A DNA stretch of 64,000 nt from NCBI GenBank assembly GCA_026874595.1, contig CM049317.1:14316882-14380881 (forward strand), written 5' to 3'. Shown here one piece after another: positions 35,243 to 48,874 of the stretch. This DNA comes from Sipunculus nudus. Lineage: Eukaryota > Annelida > Sipuncula > Golfingiida > Sipunculidae. The notes under the pieces were generated by a model. The model was not told the DNA's origin. It did no database searches and saw only the letters and a list, made by a program, of their open reading frames with translations. How positions within the stretch are numbered: the first letter of the stretch is position 1; the number at the start of each line of letters is the position of its first letter. Both the position numbers and the translations under genes were made by a program.

Positions 35243-37341
35243 AAAGATCCCTCCCAAATGCAGGATATTATTGTCCAAAATTATGTGTTTTAAGCGAAAA
35301 ACACCTACCCGGAAACATTATCAAGCGAGGTATACAATCTTTATTATAAAAGTGTTTAACTTTTGTTAGAAAATACATGTACACGTGTAGTCAGCTGAAC
35401 CACAAAAGAAGAATTATGGTGCCAAGTTCAAAAGTCATAAGGTCAGATTGCGAGTAAACGTAGCCTGCTAAGGCCATGTCACCGGAGTTGTGCATCACAG
35501 CGAAACCTAAAACACAGGTTTGTACAGGTGTTTAGTTTACACACATGCATTTTTTACCTGCCAAGCATAGTGAGGCACGTCAAGCAATCCGTATTCACAT
35601 GGGAAGCTTATAATGGTACAAAACCATCCGTATTTGTTATAATAATCGTCCATCAGCAACAGGGCCCCGGCCAGGTAATTGTACCTGCACCTAGGTACAC
35701 AAGAGTACCTCTATAAGTAGAAGTAACTAGTGCTGTAGTGCTGCCTGTGCCTCGAATTAAAATACCTGTATCTGGTGTAATGTATAATAGATATATGTAT
35801 GTAACTCGAAATGCATATCGGGCTTTTTCATAACATTTACAATGCTGTCTTCCTTGTTGGGCAGTCACCTATTTCAGGCACAGTTAATTATCAATCTCAC
35901 ATCCCAGGCAGAGTTGAGAAGATTCTGTAGTTTTATTTTAGAACATTGATGCAAATTTTATACTTCTGTATAGTAACCATGTGAAATTCATCAACTTTAT
36001 CAGTTACTAATTTATTATTTCTACTTGAGGCGGTCCTGTAAACTACTATGTTGAAGGCTTATATTTTTCCTGAAGACATTAGTGACGATCATTTAATACA
36101 TTTAAGTGAACCAACCTGTCTTTTACTATAAGATATTATGGCATATCTGGACAAAATTTATACAATTTGTATTATTTCAAATGCCATTTATATATATGTA
36201 ACTGTACCTAGATACTTTCTAAAGTAACTGGCGTTGTGTAAGTAGAAACACAAGTAACGTAGGTGCAACGTATAATAGCATTTATTTATAAATGTGGTTT
36301 ATTACAAACGGTTATTTTTCGTTTCCTTGCCCTTTTGTGCCCAAACTACTTATTTTTCAATTATTGGAAATATTGTTTATCAAAGTCTCCGAAAATATAC
36401 CACGTGTCACTCAACATATGACCTATTTTCATTATGTGTCACATGTCATTCGGACAGGCTTTATTAAATATATTAACTTAATAACATGTTACATGCAAAT
36501 ACGATGGAATTTTGCCAGGTCATATACTTTTATCCAGGCATTTTTATTTTATTCAGAGCAAGAAAAAAGATATATCGGAGACATTTAACACATTTAACAT
36601 ATAACAAATATGAATATATACCTGTTTCGATATGCTTTAATTTCGTTAAGTATCCAGTAAATGAGTTTAAAATATGTATGATTTTCAACACACTAAGCAG
36701 GAAAGACAATATAAGATCTGTTGAATGTCCTTGCCATTAAATCTGCATCCGAATTTATATACATATGCCCACAGTTTCACAAATTAAGTTTAAATCATGC
36801 CGCATTCATTGATATCAAGATCTGCTCTCTGTCGGCTTTTCATAGTTTACGCCGCAATATTTACCTCAGATTCATCAGAGTAATTTCTATGTGGGGAACA
36901 TTTATGTATCAAAAATATTCCTTAACTTTATCGTTGATCTTAATAATTACTATGCACTTCACTTTAATTTGAAAGAAAGATATAACCACAAAGATAAATG
37001 AGATCAATATGTTGTTACCCAGAAATATAATATGATGCTATATCACTGCTATCATATCACATATTTTAGCTCAATGTCTATTATAGATTACACATCAACA
37101 ATTTGGCATATCATTTGTATATGAAAATATAACACCTAAGACCAGCAGACCATCTAGAAACAAGAGAAAGAATAGCTAGAGTATTTCCCCCGTCCTTAAA
37201 AGAACAGGACTAAATTGTGTTATAGGTTGTTTATTGCGTCTTGACGTTTTCATTTATTCAAATAGTATGGAATACGAGGATTTTATTATGGTGCAACCTC
37301 CTTACAGCTCCCCTTCAATAACCATGGGCAGTCCGGCTTTT

Positions 37342-37846
37342 TGTTTGTACTGGCTGTTTGTGTATGCACTGGCTGTTTATGTGTGTATTGGCTGTTTATG
37401 TGTGTATTGGCTGTTTATGTGTGTATCGGCTGTTTATGTGTGTACTGGCTCCTTTTGTGTACTGGCTGTTTGTTTGTGTACTGGCTGTTTGTTTGTGTAC
37501 TGGTTATTTGTTTGTACTGGCTGTTTGTTTGTATACTGGCTGTTTTTTTACTGGCTGTTTATGTGTACTTGCTGTTTATGTGTGTACAGGTCGTTTGTGT
37601 GTACTGGTTGTTTATGTGTGTACTAGTTGTTTGTGTGTGTACTAGTTGTTTACGTGTGAACAAGTTGTTTATGTGTGTACTGGCTATTTATGTGTTCTGG
37701 CTGTTTTTGTGTGTACTGGCTGTTTGTGTGTACTGGCTGTTTGTGTGTCTACTTGCTGTTTGTGTGTGTACTGGCTGTGTATTTGTGTACTGGCTGTTTG
37801 TGTCAACTGGTTGTTTATGTGTCTACTGGTTGCTTGTGTGTTTATT
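37342..37846 (+). repeat. 17-19-bp minisatellite, short allele (B)
   Basis: About 28 units of the same repeat as 18067-19650. The first and last units align with those of A, so the length difference of about 1.08 kb is internal. Confidence 0.93.
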
Positions 37847-38810
37847 CATTCAGAATAAACAGAAAACTTCGGTTTGAACCGATTGAGAATCGAACCAATC
37901 TGGTCGGCTGCTCTACCCGTGCTCTATGTCTTGACTGTCCTAAAAGTATACAACCATATTATGCAAACATCTTCATTGAGGCGAGAAGATTTATTATTGT
38001 CTATCTTAAAACATAAATAACAAGCATAACCAAATACAATAGAGCAGAATCATTTTTTTCTGGCTGCATATCTTGCAATACTTTATTTTTACCACCATAG
38101 AGTGATATGCATGTCTTGAAACTATCTTTGCATCCACGTTTCCTTTAACCCGTGTGTGACTTGTTGGGAATATGTTTAAATTATTTCCCAACCGGAATCA
38201 TGGACTCAGAGAACAAGGGGTACCTTTATATCCAATTGTAACAAGTCATTAAGATTAGTTTTCGTTGATCAGCTGGAACATGTTGCATTTTGGTACACGT
38301 AGATATTATTTTTTATCTGAAAAATTATCAATATTATTGATATTTTAATGCTTGTTAGTGAAACAAGTTTCTAAACGAGCTAGCTTCTTGGGGCTTTTCC
38401 TCCGTTGTAGTAGGTTAAGTGTACATATTATCTAAAAGATCAACATTGTCTTACAGGTCTTACAGAGATTATAGTTAACTTGAAAGGATTCAATCACCTA
38501 TCTGACCTATATAAACTAAAGGTAACCTTTAGAGCTATTATAAAAAAGGCCAGAAAAATTGATATCTCGGTACACAGGCTGCACGTTTGTTTATATAAAC
38601 GTGTTTATGTTTGGGGGCCAGCAAAAATAATCAAACCAAATTCAACAAGGGCATCTGGCAGCAATTCAGATAAGCCAGAACTTGGCAAATGGCGTTTTGC
38701 AACAAGTGAACGTTATACCTTTGCATGTATGCAATCTGCCCAAGGTTAAAAATAGGTTACATGTTTACAAACATGTTGTTGATTAACAAGTTCACACATC
38801 CTTATAAGGC

Positions 38811-38828
38811 CTTATAAGATCTTTTCAC
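38811..38828. other. 18-bp palindrome (B)
   Basis: Identical to 20608-20625. Confidence 0.7.
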
Positions 38829-41687
38829 AACCAAAATTATCATTAGATCATTAATATTTACACAGAGGAAGACAGAAATTACTAATTCGGTTTCAAAAAG
38901 TAGGTGATAAAAGTAAATAAAATTTCATATATATTTGCTGAACTCCACTCTAAACTTTTTTTAGTATGACTATTCCAAATGAAATTTTCAAAGGAATAGA
39001 AGACCGTGTAAATATATATTAACATTGTAATACAAACCAAAGTTTACATTATTGATGGCAGCAACTAGCTTGGCACTTTCAAAGTTAGTTTTTTTAAGTG
39101 GAGTGATTAGTGGTTGTTGTATCCAGGACAGAAAATTCAAGTGTATAATTTCTTGGAAAACTGAAACAGGCTATTTATCTGTCACAAAGAATGTAATATA
39201 ATCTGGTTTTAGAAACTCAGCGAGGATAAGGAATCGAGCAGAGAAACTCGATGTTCCATTATAAAAATTTATGTTTATGTTCACTGTGTAGGCCCAGGGT
39301 TTGGGCCTATGTTTATGTATCCTGAAGGATCGCTCTTTTAAAAATGCTTCCTCTTTTCTATAAACCTTTTGTCTTGTTCCGTTTTTATCTGTAACCATTC
39401 TTGGTTAAAGCATTGGTATATTAGTTAGATGTTCATGCTCGCATTTAATGTAATTGATAAGATAAGTACTTATTAACAAGGTTTTTCTATCATTGTGATC
39501 TCATTGATTATGGATATATTAGTTAGTAAACTTATTATTACGTCAACAGCACAACTCATTTCACGAAAGTTTGATGAATAGGATTCAGATCGAGATAAAA
39601 CATTAACACAGGAGGGAAGAAGAATACCATTGACATTAAATGGTCTTCTAATTAGAATAGATGATGAGAGTATGATACGATTTACATTGATAATCGCAGT
39701 TAGCCAAGATTGGGTGAATTTCTAATCTGGCTATGCTGGGCAAGTCTGAAATATGAACATACCAGATTGCAGTCCCAGAGCCAACTAAATGGAATATGTG
39801 TTTGGTCTAATCCAGACTACAATGTCGGTCTGGGCCTGCCCTGTTAAAAACTGCTTCTGGAAGAGAAAAACGACCCGGGTGAAGTTTAGAAGAATTAATG
39901 ATTGTTTTTATTCCCAAGTAGGTGGAAACATGGTTATGGTAAAAGTATTAGTTAGTTACCTGAAACCCAAAAGAATTATATTTTAAGTTATCTTATTATG
40001 ATTCGTGTGATATAGGAATATTTTTTTAAATAGCTATGATTCTATTAGGGTATGACAGAATGGATTTTAACGGAAGTAATGTCCACAATGCATGGTCGTT
40101 TAACCAAAATACATTTCTCAATATTAATCAGTAAATATTTATGTAAAAACATGTTGGTTTTTATATCATACGGAAACTCCCATTTTTTCATCTCACGTTA
40201 TGGGGAGAAAAAATGGAAGGAGGAATAGCAAAACAGAATGAAGAATAACCACAGCTTGTTTGTGTTATTTATTAGTAGTGTAATAGTGTTGTTTGTAAAG
40301 AAATGCAGCGAACGGAAAGCATGGGGGAATACCATGTCACAGAGAACAAATTAGTTGGTATATAATCATGTGCATATATATTTGATTGAACTGGTCTGAG
40401 CACAATGCTACTTTATTGGCTTAATATTCTATTTTCCTGCTTCTTTTTCACTGGATATAATTGATGTCATGACATTCTTTGTCACGTTCCCATTTTATAA
40501 AACAGTGTCAAATGCGGTCGCGCAAATAGGTAAGGGTATTTTATGGCCTAAAAAGTATTCATTATTAATTAAGAATCGAATTTTATTATCCCTTAACTTT
40601 ATTTATTAATTAATCTATTATTTATTTGTGCGAGTATCTTAACCAGAGACGGAGAATGTATAGAAAAGTGCAAATTCATACAACGGTATAGCTAAAGGTT
40701 TTTTTTAAATAAATTTACCCGCAGTACAGTATAAGGCTAGTGCCAAGTCATTCAGTAGTTGTATGTCCAGTTTTATTGTTTCACCGTCGTACAAGGGCAC
40801 CAGATTTTGGCAAGATTAATATAACTCCGGATCATGTCTTAAAAGGTTAATTTTATTTCGTATACAAAAAGGGAATACATTGTTCCATCTTTGGAGATTT
40901 TTCGTTTTCAAAACATTATTTTTTTATATTATGTATTAAAACGGTTTGGTCCATGATATTTAGTTAGTTATGCCTTTTTATATGCCAAGGTCTTCAGGTG
41001 GTGTTTTGAAATATGGGTGCTCCACAAACCGCTTGACTTTGTCAAGAATGAGACCCGGTGTTCCTTAAAATCTGACAAACTGTTCATTTGGATATGAACA
41101 TTTGATGTGAAATCATTTATTAAATTATATCTCTATTCAATATATTTAACCTGGATATGAACATGAAAGCAAGAGACATCTTGAGGCAAAGGTTGTTGAC
41201 CAAGAAATTTAACAGGCCGTACCAGTTTAGCGTAATTTTGTTTTATTAGCATGTTCAGCAATGAAGATGTACCTTGAGTTAAGTTCAATTGTGACAAAGA
41301 ACTTTTTACATACATTGCACATCCTATGTACAGAAGGAAAGTTAAGATAAATGCGCACGTGGCCAGGCACGCGGGTAAAGCAGAGGAAACGTTCCTCAAT
41401 ACAACTACGACCACTCACTGAAATAAGTGGTGTAACATTTGTTGTATATTTAATGTAAAAGTATCCTTACGCATGATATGGTAGAGGCTATTGTGCAATG
41501 TGTGGTGTGAAGAGTAACAGAACGACGTTTAAAATAAAAGTATTACACAAATCTGGAATAACTATTGCAAAATGAACTGAGGTGATATTTTTCTTTATAA
41601 TCTTTCTACCATTTTGCTAGATTTGAATTACTGTGATGTGTCTGTATACCCGAATTCCTGTAAAGGAATAGAGCTCTGTATCGCAAT

Positions 41688-41851
41688 GTGCATCCAGTCC
41701 AAATTTTAAACATACAGCACCCGCTCTGGTTGGTTTGATAACACAGGGACACAGGCGTTCGTTGGTCTCATTCTTGGCCCTATGCCAGAACAGATGTTAT
41801 CAGACCAGTGAGAGGGGGTGTCACATGTTTAAAATGTGTAGCTGGATGCAC
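41688..41851. repeat. Imperfect inverted repeat closing unit B
   Basis: The homologue of 23651-23814 with the same arm and loop lengths. Confidence 0.75.
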
Positions 41852-43001
41852 AATTTGATTACACGCTCTCATTAGTCTGATTACAATTCTTTGCTCTGTA
41901 CGCACACTGGTGTTCGAACCCAGAGAATCTTGCTATACAGAGCAGCGGTTACACGCAAAGATGTCTGGGACGACCGCAGTGTGTAATTGCTGCCTGAGGA
42001 GCATACGATTGGGGCTATCTATTGAATACAAAATGCAAGGTTCCATTTACATTTCTTTCATTTTTTTAAGTGGCATAATGTTATCCAGAACAGAAGTTTT
42101 GATCAGCGACATTGGACACCAACACCAGATAGCGTAACTGCGAGGGTATTGAAAACGTTCAACAGAATGATTCCGTGTCACCGATCTTCAACTCCCCAAT
42201 ATATCATTATAAGAAACTTTTTTAAATTGATAAATAAGATTCCAGAGACATTTTAGGTCTAATCAAATTTTCAAAATACGTGTTTAATACTCGAGATTTT
42301 ATCCAAAACGGTTCAGATACCTGCCTTTTGGTGGGCCTCTAGATGGACAATTGATCGCCATAGCTCATTTACTTGGGACGATCAGGTGAAATTTTTAATA
42401 GTGAATTTCTCAACTTTTTAATAAGACGGTGGAGACAGGTTCATAATTATTAATTGATCTTTCCTGAGGACGCACATTCCGATCCTGTTTGTGAGCCGGT
42501 CTGTCAGTGGAGTGACATCTAGTAACACCGCTTGTGCCCCTACAGAGACACTGTAAGGAAGAGTTAATTAATTTGGGCATAATCCAAATAAATTTAAGTT
42601 TTGGACGTTCATTATGTAGGAATGTAGAAAGTCATTTTTATTGTTTGCATGTCCACGTTTTAACCATAACAGTTGTCTATGCTAAAAGCTAGAAGTAACT
42701 TATCATATTCGGAGGGCAAAGCTTAATCATTTCCTTTTCAAAAGAGCACAAATCTCAAAGTCAAATATTTTTATGCATAAGCCTAACGATTGTACACTTT
42801 TAGAGGCTAACAATGGACCATTCGGTCACATCGCTCAGCTGAATTTAGCGAATGCAAAATAAACTTTTTTTTTAATATATGAAGTAGCATTTTAAAAGAT
42901 AAGAGTAAATGGCCCTGCTAACTGCTTATAAGCAATACTTAAATATATATTTGGCGAATTAATACTGTGCACTTTTACGGACTATATCAAAAATTTACTA
43001 A

Positions 43002-43404
43002 TGTTGCCGTTATGTATAGTTCAGGGTGTCTTCCTTCACAGCAGTGCTGCCACCTGTAGCTAATTTATTTCCTTAATTATAGACAATCAGTGCTGCCACC
43101 TACCAGTTATTTATTAATTTAGTTTAACCCTTAAAAAGCCTGTGTTAGTTATCCATTGGTCAAACTTGGTCATGTGACATGGCAACTGTGTTGACCAGGT
43201 TACTTGGTAACTCTGTGTATTTTTCATTCTGTCATTGATTCTCTGACTGAGAAGGGTATGATAACAGCCCCATGCAGTTTAAGACAGATTCCTGGCACAG
43301 GAATTGAATTGTAACCTTGCAAGTACTCCAGAATAAACAGCTATTCCCCTACAAAACCGAGCTCTTTACTGTGTCAAGCCAACCCATTTACTGGACCGGC
43401 AACA
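43002..43404 (+). mobile_element. Solo LTR (C)
   Basis: The same LTR as in B, with TGTTGCCG...CGGCAACA ends and CTAA on both sides (42998-43001 and 43405-43408). It is one base shorter. The shared insertion site shows that the insertion preceded separation of B, C and D. Confidence 0.85.
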
Positions 43405-45871
43405 CTAATAAATATTTATTTTTAACTGAAATAAAACGCTGTAAAAACCTCAAAGGAGCATAAAGCATAAGTAAATGTGATGCCCATGTTGAAACAAGCC
43501 AATTATAGGTATAAATTGCATTTGCATTGTGTAATAAATATAACATGTTACTTGAAACCATATAATGATGCAATAAGAAAAACAAGGCCTACAGGCCTAA
43601 TGCAAACCTGTGAAATCAGATATACACCAGGTATAATACGTTTTTCAATGCTGGACCATTCCATTTCAAGTACATGTGTAACATGTATATAAACAATGCA
43701 AGTACTAAAAATTTTGAACAAGAAATCATATTTACAATTAGAAATTATCCATCTCCTGCTGTTTGGTTAATTAATGTCTTGTATGTCCCACAAATATTTT
43801 ATTCATTGGCACCATGCAAATCTATAAAGACACAAATCCTCGCCAGTTTAGTACATTTTTATTATATTCTTTATTGTCACTTCATGTTCTTTTATATTTC
43901 TTATCACGTTTTGTGTTTTATTAAAATAAAGTTGTGTTGTGGATAAAAAAAACTTTATGTCCTGAGTCTAGATGTTCCCTTCCCATAAACAAATACACGA
44001 GCCTAAGTTATCATGACAAGAAATACAGGGTATCCTTATCATAGGTGAAAACCAAGTTACATCGGTAATCGGATTAGCTACCGCTTTCCCAGTAATAGTA
44101 CAACCCTGTTTATACGACAATAAACATCTGATCACCGTCCCTGCTGCTCACACAAGCCATGTATTCAGAATTCTTCCTTCAACAAAAACATGACGGACGT
44201 TGATAACATTAGTTAACATTATAATAATATTATTTTTGGTGCGAGCTAATTTTTAGAAATTATCTTTTAGCCTACAGTGCTTACACTACTTATGCTATTA
44301 ATTATAATACTGTTTATCAAAGTATCCGACAAATCCCTTGTTCCTTTATTTCTAATTATCATTAATTATCTGATAATACCATTCAGACGTGTCATATGAA
44401 AAAAATAGGCTTTTGTCATCTTAAATAGGTGTAGATGGGTCTTAACGACAGCTTGTTCAAGGATATATTTGATACTGTCACTGTTGTATTGCAATTCCAC
44501 TTTAAGCGTCTGAGCCTGTGTATATCTCAATTAGTATCATTAGTTGTTTTTCTGCACGGTCTTTCATCACATGGTCTCTTATTGTTGTTTACTGGCATGG
44601 CTTTGCCGCAGCAAACAGTATCATGAAAACAAACAGATTTGACCCCTGTAACTGAATTTGTAAACAATGACTCAGTAAACACTAAAAGTAATAAATAACG
44701 GTAAAGAAGTTTCTTTACAATTACTTGAAACCGAAAGATGAACAAAAATGCCGCACTTTTAACTCTATTTATATACAGAATTACACGGTCAACCAACGTA
44801 CTGACCCGCACATACTGTACAGTCAGACCAACAAGGACAAACTAAAAGGAACATTGTCGTTAATTATGCAAATGTATAGTCAGCTCAGACATAAAGAAAG
44901 AATTATGGTATCAAGTTCAAAATTCAAAAGGTCATATCTCTCGTAAACTTAACCACCACATGACATTATAGTGTTATAGTACATCAATGCATACGTTCTT
45001 TGTCTAGTGCATGATGATTGACTTCAATAAGAGCTTTTGAATCCAATGTAAGTTTCATCATTCCATGGTGACGTGAAGGAATGGAAAGTCCTAGCACAGT
45101 TATTAAATCATGGAAACATCGATGAATGTTACTTGCCACACAAATGCCTTGCTTTGTCGGAGAAAAAGGTCTATAATTGGGTGGTTGCAGAATTGCAGGG
45201 AATTTATCAGCTGTTTTATACTTTGATTCTTTTGCATATAATTATGACATATAGAATGTATCTTATTTTCTTTTGGTAAAGACCAAATTAACACATTCAT
45301 ATACAATTTTAAATATGTATCCTTGGTTAATTCAATCCACAAAATTCGCTTACTTTATTTTGATATATTTAAATGTTAATCATATCCTTGCTAATTTTAT
45401 GCTGAACTGGGTTCCAATATATTTTAAACGTCTTCATGAACTTGGCAAAAGGGCGATATAATGAAATGTACGGTGTTCATTTATTCGATGTGCTGAAGTA
45501 ACCAACGGTAAAAACTCAACCGTCCATACCTTGCTTTTTTTTAACAATTATCATTTGCAATTAAATACACATGATTCGAGAAAAAGTTTTATACACGAAA
45601 TGAAGGACATTTTATTGGAAAGATTTCTTTTATTCATTTCAATAATTTCCTTATATTTACTCAATTAGTTATTCATGGTTGCTTAATGTTTCACTATAAA
45701 CTAAATATCTATTCAGCAGGAGGAGTTAAATGCTTTCATACCTGTCATATAATAGCTTCTTCCATCCAAGAGATTATTTTCTCGGTCATAGATAAAAAAA
45801 ATGTGTTTTGGATTTAAAGTAATATGTTTATCTGAAAAGTTGACAAAAAGATTTAATGAGTTGGTTTTACA

Positions 45872-45892
45872 TCTCTCTCTCTCTCTCTCTCC
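45872..45892 (+). repeat. (CT)n microsatellite (C)
   Basis: The homologue of 13451-13468 in A. Confidence 0.85.
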
Positions 45893-46838
45893 GAGGGTTG
45901 GAGACCTCGTTGATGACCCTTGAATGTATGTCTGCTCCGCTAGAGATTCTTTCTCCCTGGGACCTAGTTGATATATTTGATTGATAATGGTTGACTTTCC
46001 TGTATTTATACTCAACTACAATGATATGTACTGAATATATGAGGAAAAGAAAAACAATACGTGTACAATGCGGAAACCGCACACGTGTCCCCTCATCTCT
46101 GAAATAAATGCGCTTAGCTTCTGACCTCTGAACTTGGTGGCGCGGCATGGAAAATGGCCTGGGCTCACTCACGTAAGGCGCTCGCCCAAAAAAGTGTACT
46201 TACTCAACCGGAACGGAAGAAAAAAACGTTTTGTGTGAGACTTGTATCAACCGGTTACATAAATAAACTTCAAAGGGCTCTGCAAAATGTGTTTGATCAG
46301 TAAAATTATTTTCATTTTAAAAAAATTGCCATCAATACTTCCATTATGTAAATTATTCGCAATTTAACGCAATGCTAAACAAATACTATCCTAATAAACG
46401 TGGGTATTTAGCATGAAGTTATAAGATTACCTTGGGATATAAAATTTGATAAAGTACAACAAAAGACATGCATAAAGAAATTATGCTTGTTGTATCACAA
46501 AATATGAATATGTCTACCTTTTGATGTGGTTTAATTTCTTATTATAATCCAGTAACTAAGATTAAAATATGATTGGCAGCACACTATGTTCAAAGACGTC
46601 ATTTGTATTCTCATGAAAAACCTCCTTGTCATTAAAAATGTATTTATGCAACAATGAATATATTTATGCCTACAGTTTCAAACAAATATTTAGAAAGCCT
46701 GAAATCAAATTTCATTGTACTTTTGGATATTGTAACATTATTTCTAAATTAGGGCACGTTCAATGAAATTAAGATCTGCTCTGTAACACCTTTTTCTTGG
46801 TTTAAACCTCACATTTTACCTTCAACTACGTTCTATGT

Positions 46839-46856
46839 GGTGACCATAAGGTCACC
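46839..46856. other. Hairpin GGTGACC-ATAA-GGTCACC (C)
   Basis: Identical to 14418-14435. Confidence 0.6.
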
Positions 46857-47345
46857 AGAAGTAACTATCCTTTTCTCTGTGTCCCAAGAAATGTTTGACA
46901 TGATCATCGCTCTTAAACATTGCAACAAGTGTTTGTTATCACAGTCCTTCACACAAATTTGAAAGATTAACCCATAAAGATAACACAGATAAATAAGAAG
47001 TGGATGCTACACAAACATGTGACCCTATATTATATCTCAACAATGGTCTAAAATATTGTTACAACAGTGTTTAGTGTAGATTACACATAACCGATTTGGC
47101 ATATTATATTTATATGAAATTATTACACCGGAGACAGGTGCGCAAGGCTGGGTCGCGCCTATCCCACAACATGCAAAGCTAACCAATCAATGAGTGTTCA
47201 TGAGATCTAGAAACAATCTAGAAACGCCGCTAATCAATTACAGACCGCTTTATTGTGCATTCATGGTCCATTTCCCTATACATTGAACCAGCATGTCTCT
47301 CTCTCCCTCTCTCAGAATAGAGAGGTGCCCGTAAGGATAGGTACA

Positions 47346-47348
<3 letters not shown>

Positions 47349-47406
<58 letters not shown>
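47349..47406. repeat. (TA)n microsatellite (C)
   Basis: About 58 bases of TA with a single CA interruption. The flanks match those of A and B. Confidence 0.93.
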
Positions 47407-47861
47407 ACCCCACAGGTTCCATTTACTTGGGACTGAGCAAGGTGGTCTTAATTTGTTTGTGTTTGTATAAAGTGAATATTAAGTGTAATTTTTATTATCT
47501 TGGCATATACATGTACAATAAATTCCCCTGGTCAGTTGCCAGTTGAAATTGCCTTCACATGATGACTTTTAAATCCAGGGACTTGACGTATCCCTGGGGG
47601 AATATTGTACATTCACGTGTTTCCAATGTTTTGATAGTAAACGCACTGATTTGCTGAACAAACATCAGTGCAGTAACTCATCAACTGAGGAAGAATACAC
47701 ACAGTTAGTAGTCACCTGGGACAGATATCCATATACCCCTAACACGAAGAAGTCAAACGATTCAATGATAATTGTCCGAATCGTCCCAGGAAAAAATGAT
47801 GATATTCTCCCAGGAAAAAGCTAGAATGACACTAATGTAACTTGCTAGACATTTAATTTAA

Positions 47862-48358
47862 AGGGACATAATCAAGAGCTTAATTATGGCTATTCTTTAA
47901 TACTATCAGTTCAGTTTTGCTTTATAAAAATGTGTTCGAGCAATACCATCCCAGCACACGGTCTCATTTCCTCGCTTACGGCTGTTTAACACCATGTTAT
48001 GGCTCTGCGTGTTGGTAAACACAGTCTGTTAACAATTACAAGGCCGCGTGACCAGAGGGGCCTTTAGAGGGGCAACTCGCTGTGTTTCAGCCAGCAGAAA
48101 CATATATTATATTTTTATGGTCAGATCTGACCGGGAATCTCCTGATTGAAACGTGTTTTGGCTCAACGATGCAAACGGCCTCATGCGCTGTGTTTATGTT
48201 GACACCTTTCATCGCGCCCGGTCCACTGTTTTTAACATTTGTTTACAGGAGAAAGTAAACGGTTTTAGGGCAATATTTTGGCAGGTACAGATTTATTTTA
48301 ACAGGAAAAAGCTATTTTTCGTGTTAACTCAACATGCTGTATAGGTGATTGGGCCCCT
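47862..48358 (+). mobile_element. Non-autonomous element with TTAA duplication, C only (Kolobok/T2-like)
   Basis: The 497-base insertion is flanked by TTAA (47858-47861 and 48359-48362). Copies A (15442-15445) and B (34738-34741) show the empty site with one TTAA. The ends are short imperfect inverted repeats: AGGGACATAATCA at the left, and AGGGGCCCAATCA as the reverse complement of the right (10 of 13 match). TTAA plus AGGRR-type ends is typical of the T2/Kolobok MITEs described in Xenopus. piggyBac also uses TTAA, but its ends usually begin CCY. The frame 48153-48344 is not a transposase. Confidence 0.85.
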
Positions 48359-48740
48359 TTAATTTTGTCCATATGATTTTCAGAACTAGACATTTGTTAA
48401 ACTGTTGCTGCCATTGTGTGTAATACTTTGTAAGTGTCATCCGAAAATACATTATATCTTGCAATTGTGTGTATAATACTTTGTAAGTATAATCCGAAAA
48501 TACATTCTATCTTTTTCCGTATTTTATTCTGAATTACCATTAACCATCGGACATTATCAGTCAGACATAATATTATGATAGAATTAGGTTTAATCAATCT
48601 TATATACACACATCTCTGTCTTCAGGGCAAATTATTCAAGTTTCCATATGTACATTGAAGATTCCTTGTCACTTTTTCATTCATGTTGACATTCTGAAGT
48701 GTGTGCGTGTGTGTACTTGTTGTCTTTTGTTTATTTACAG

Positions 48741-48874
48741 GCATGGATTTTTTTGCGGCAGACATAATCTTTAACACAAACAAATTTAATCCCTGCAACT
48801 AGATCTGTGTATACTGTAGGCCTGAAAGGAAAATCATCAGGGATATCTCTATCAGAAAATATGCCTTTGATTAA
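48741..48874 (+). pseudogene. Broken exon-like frame (C)
   Basis: This matches 15824-15956. An extra T in the run after GCATGGA shifts the frame, and AACGAG has become AACTAG (stop). If the sequence was ever coding, this copy is dead. Confidence 0.25.

Larger units (their letters stand above)
23853..41889 (+). repeat. Tandem unit copy B (18.0 kb)
   Basis: This is the longest copy and holds all sub-blocks. It has the ~331-bp repeat and solo LTR absent from A, a TIR element at 29292-29876 absent from A, a 3'-truncated tRNA-Asn, a longer (TA)n tract, a short minisatellite, and a deletion of about 185 bases at 40750. Its last 6 kb is almost identical to the last 6 kb of copy C and clearly closer to C than to A. 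Confidence 0.93.
35800..43725 (+). repeat. Recent duplicate block, first copy
   Basis: This block is almost identical to 49432-57810. By eye I found only a handful of differences, for example GAGGAT/GATGAT near 37277, one added A near 37954, one T fewer near 40700, and T/C near 41814. All translated frames in it are the same in the two copies. The second copy contains 452 bases (after 55670) that the first lacks at 42050. The left edge lies between about 35.5 and 35.8 kb. Confidence 0.85.
43730..47861 (+). other. Central non-coding stretch (C)
   Basis: It corresponds to 10876-15445 of A minus the 427-base loss. It contains (CT)n at 45872-45892, the GGTGACC hairpin at 46839-46856 and (TA)n at 47349-47406. 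No gene is visible. Confidence 0.65.

Noticed and set aside
38480-38749. 89-codon frame (FNHLSDLYKLK...) after an acceptor-like TCTTACAG
   Set aside because: Identical in C only because the block was recently copied. The A and D versions have early stops, so there is no constraint.
47862-48358. Frame 48153-48344 as a transposase remnant
   Set aside because: Sixty-three residues with no catalytic motif. The element looks non-autonomous.
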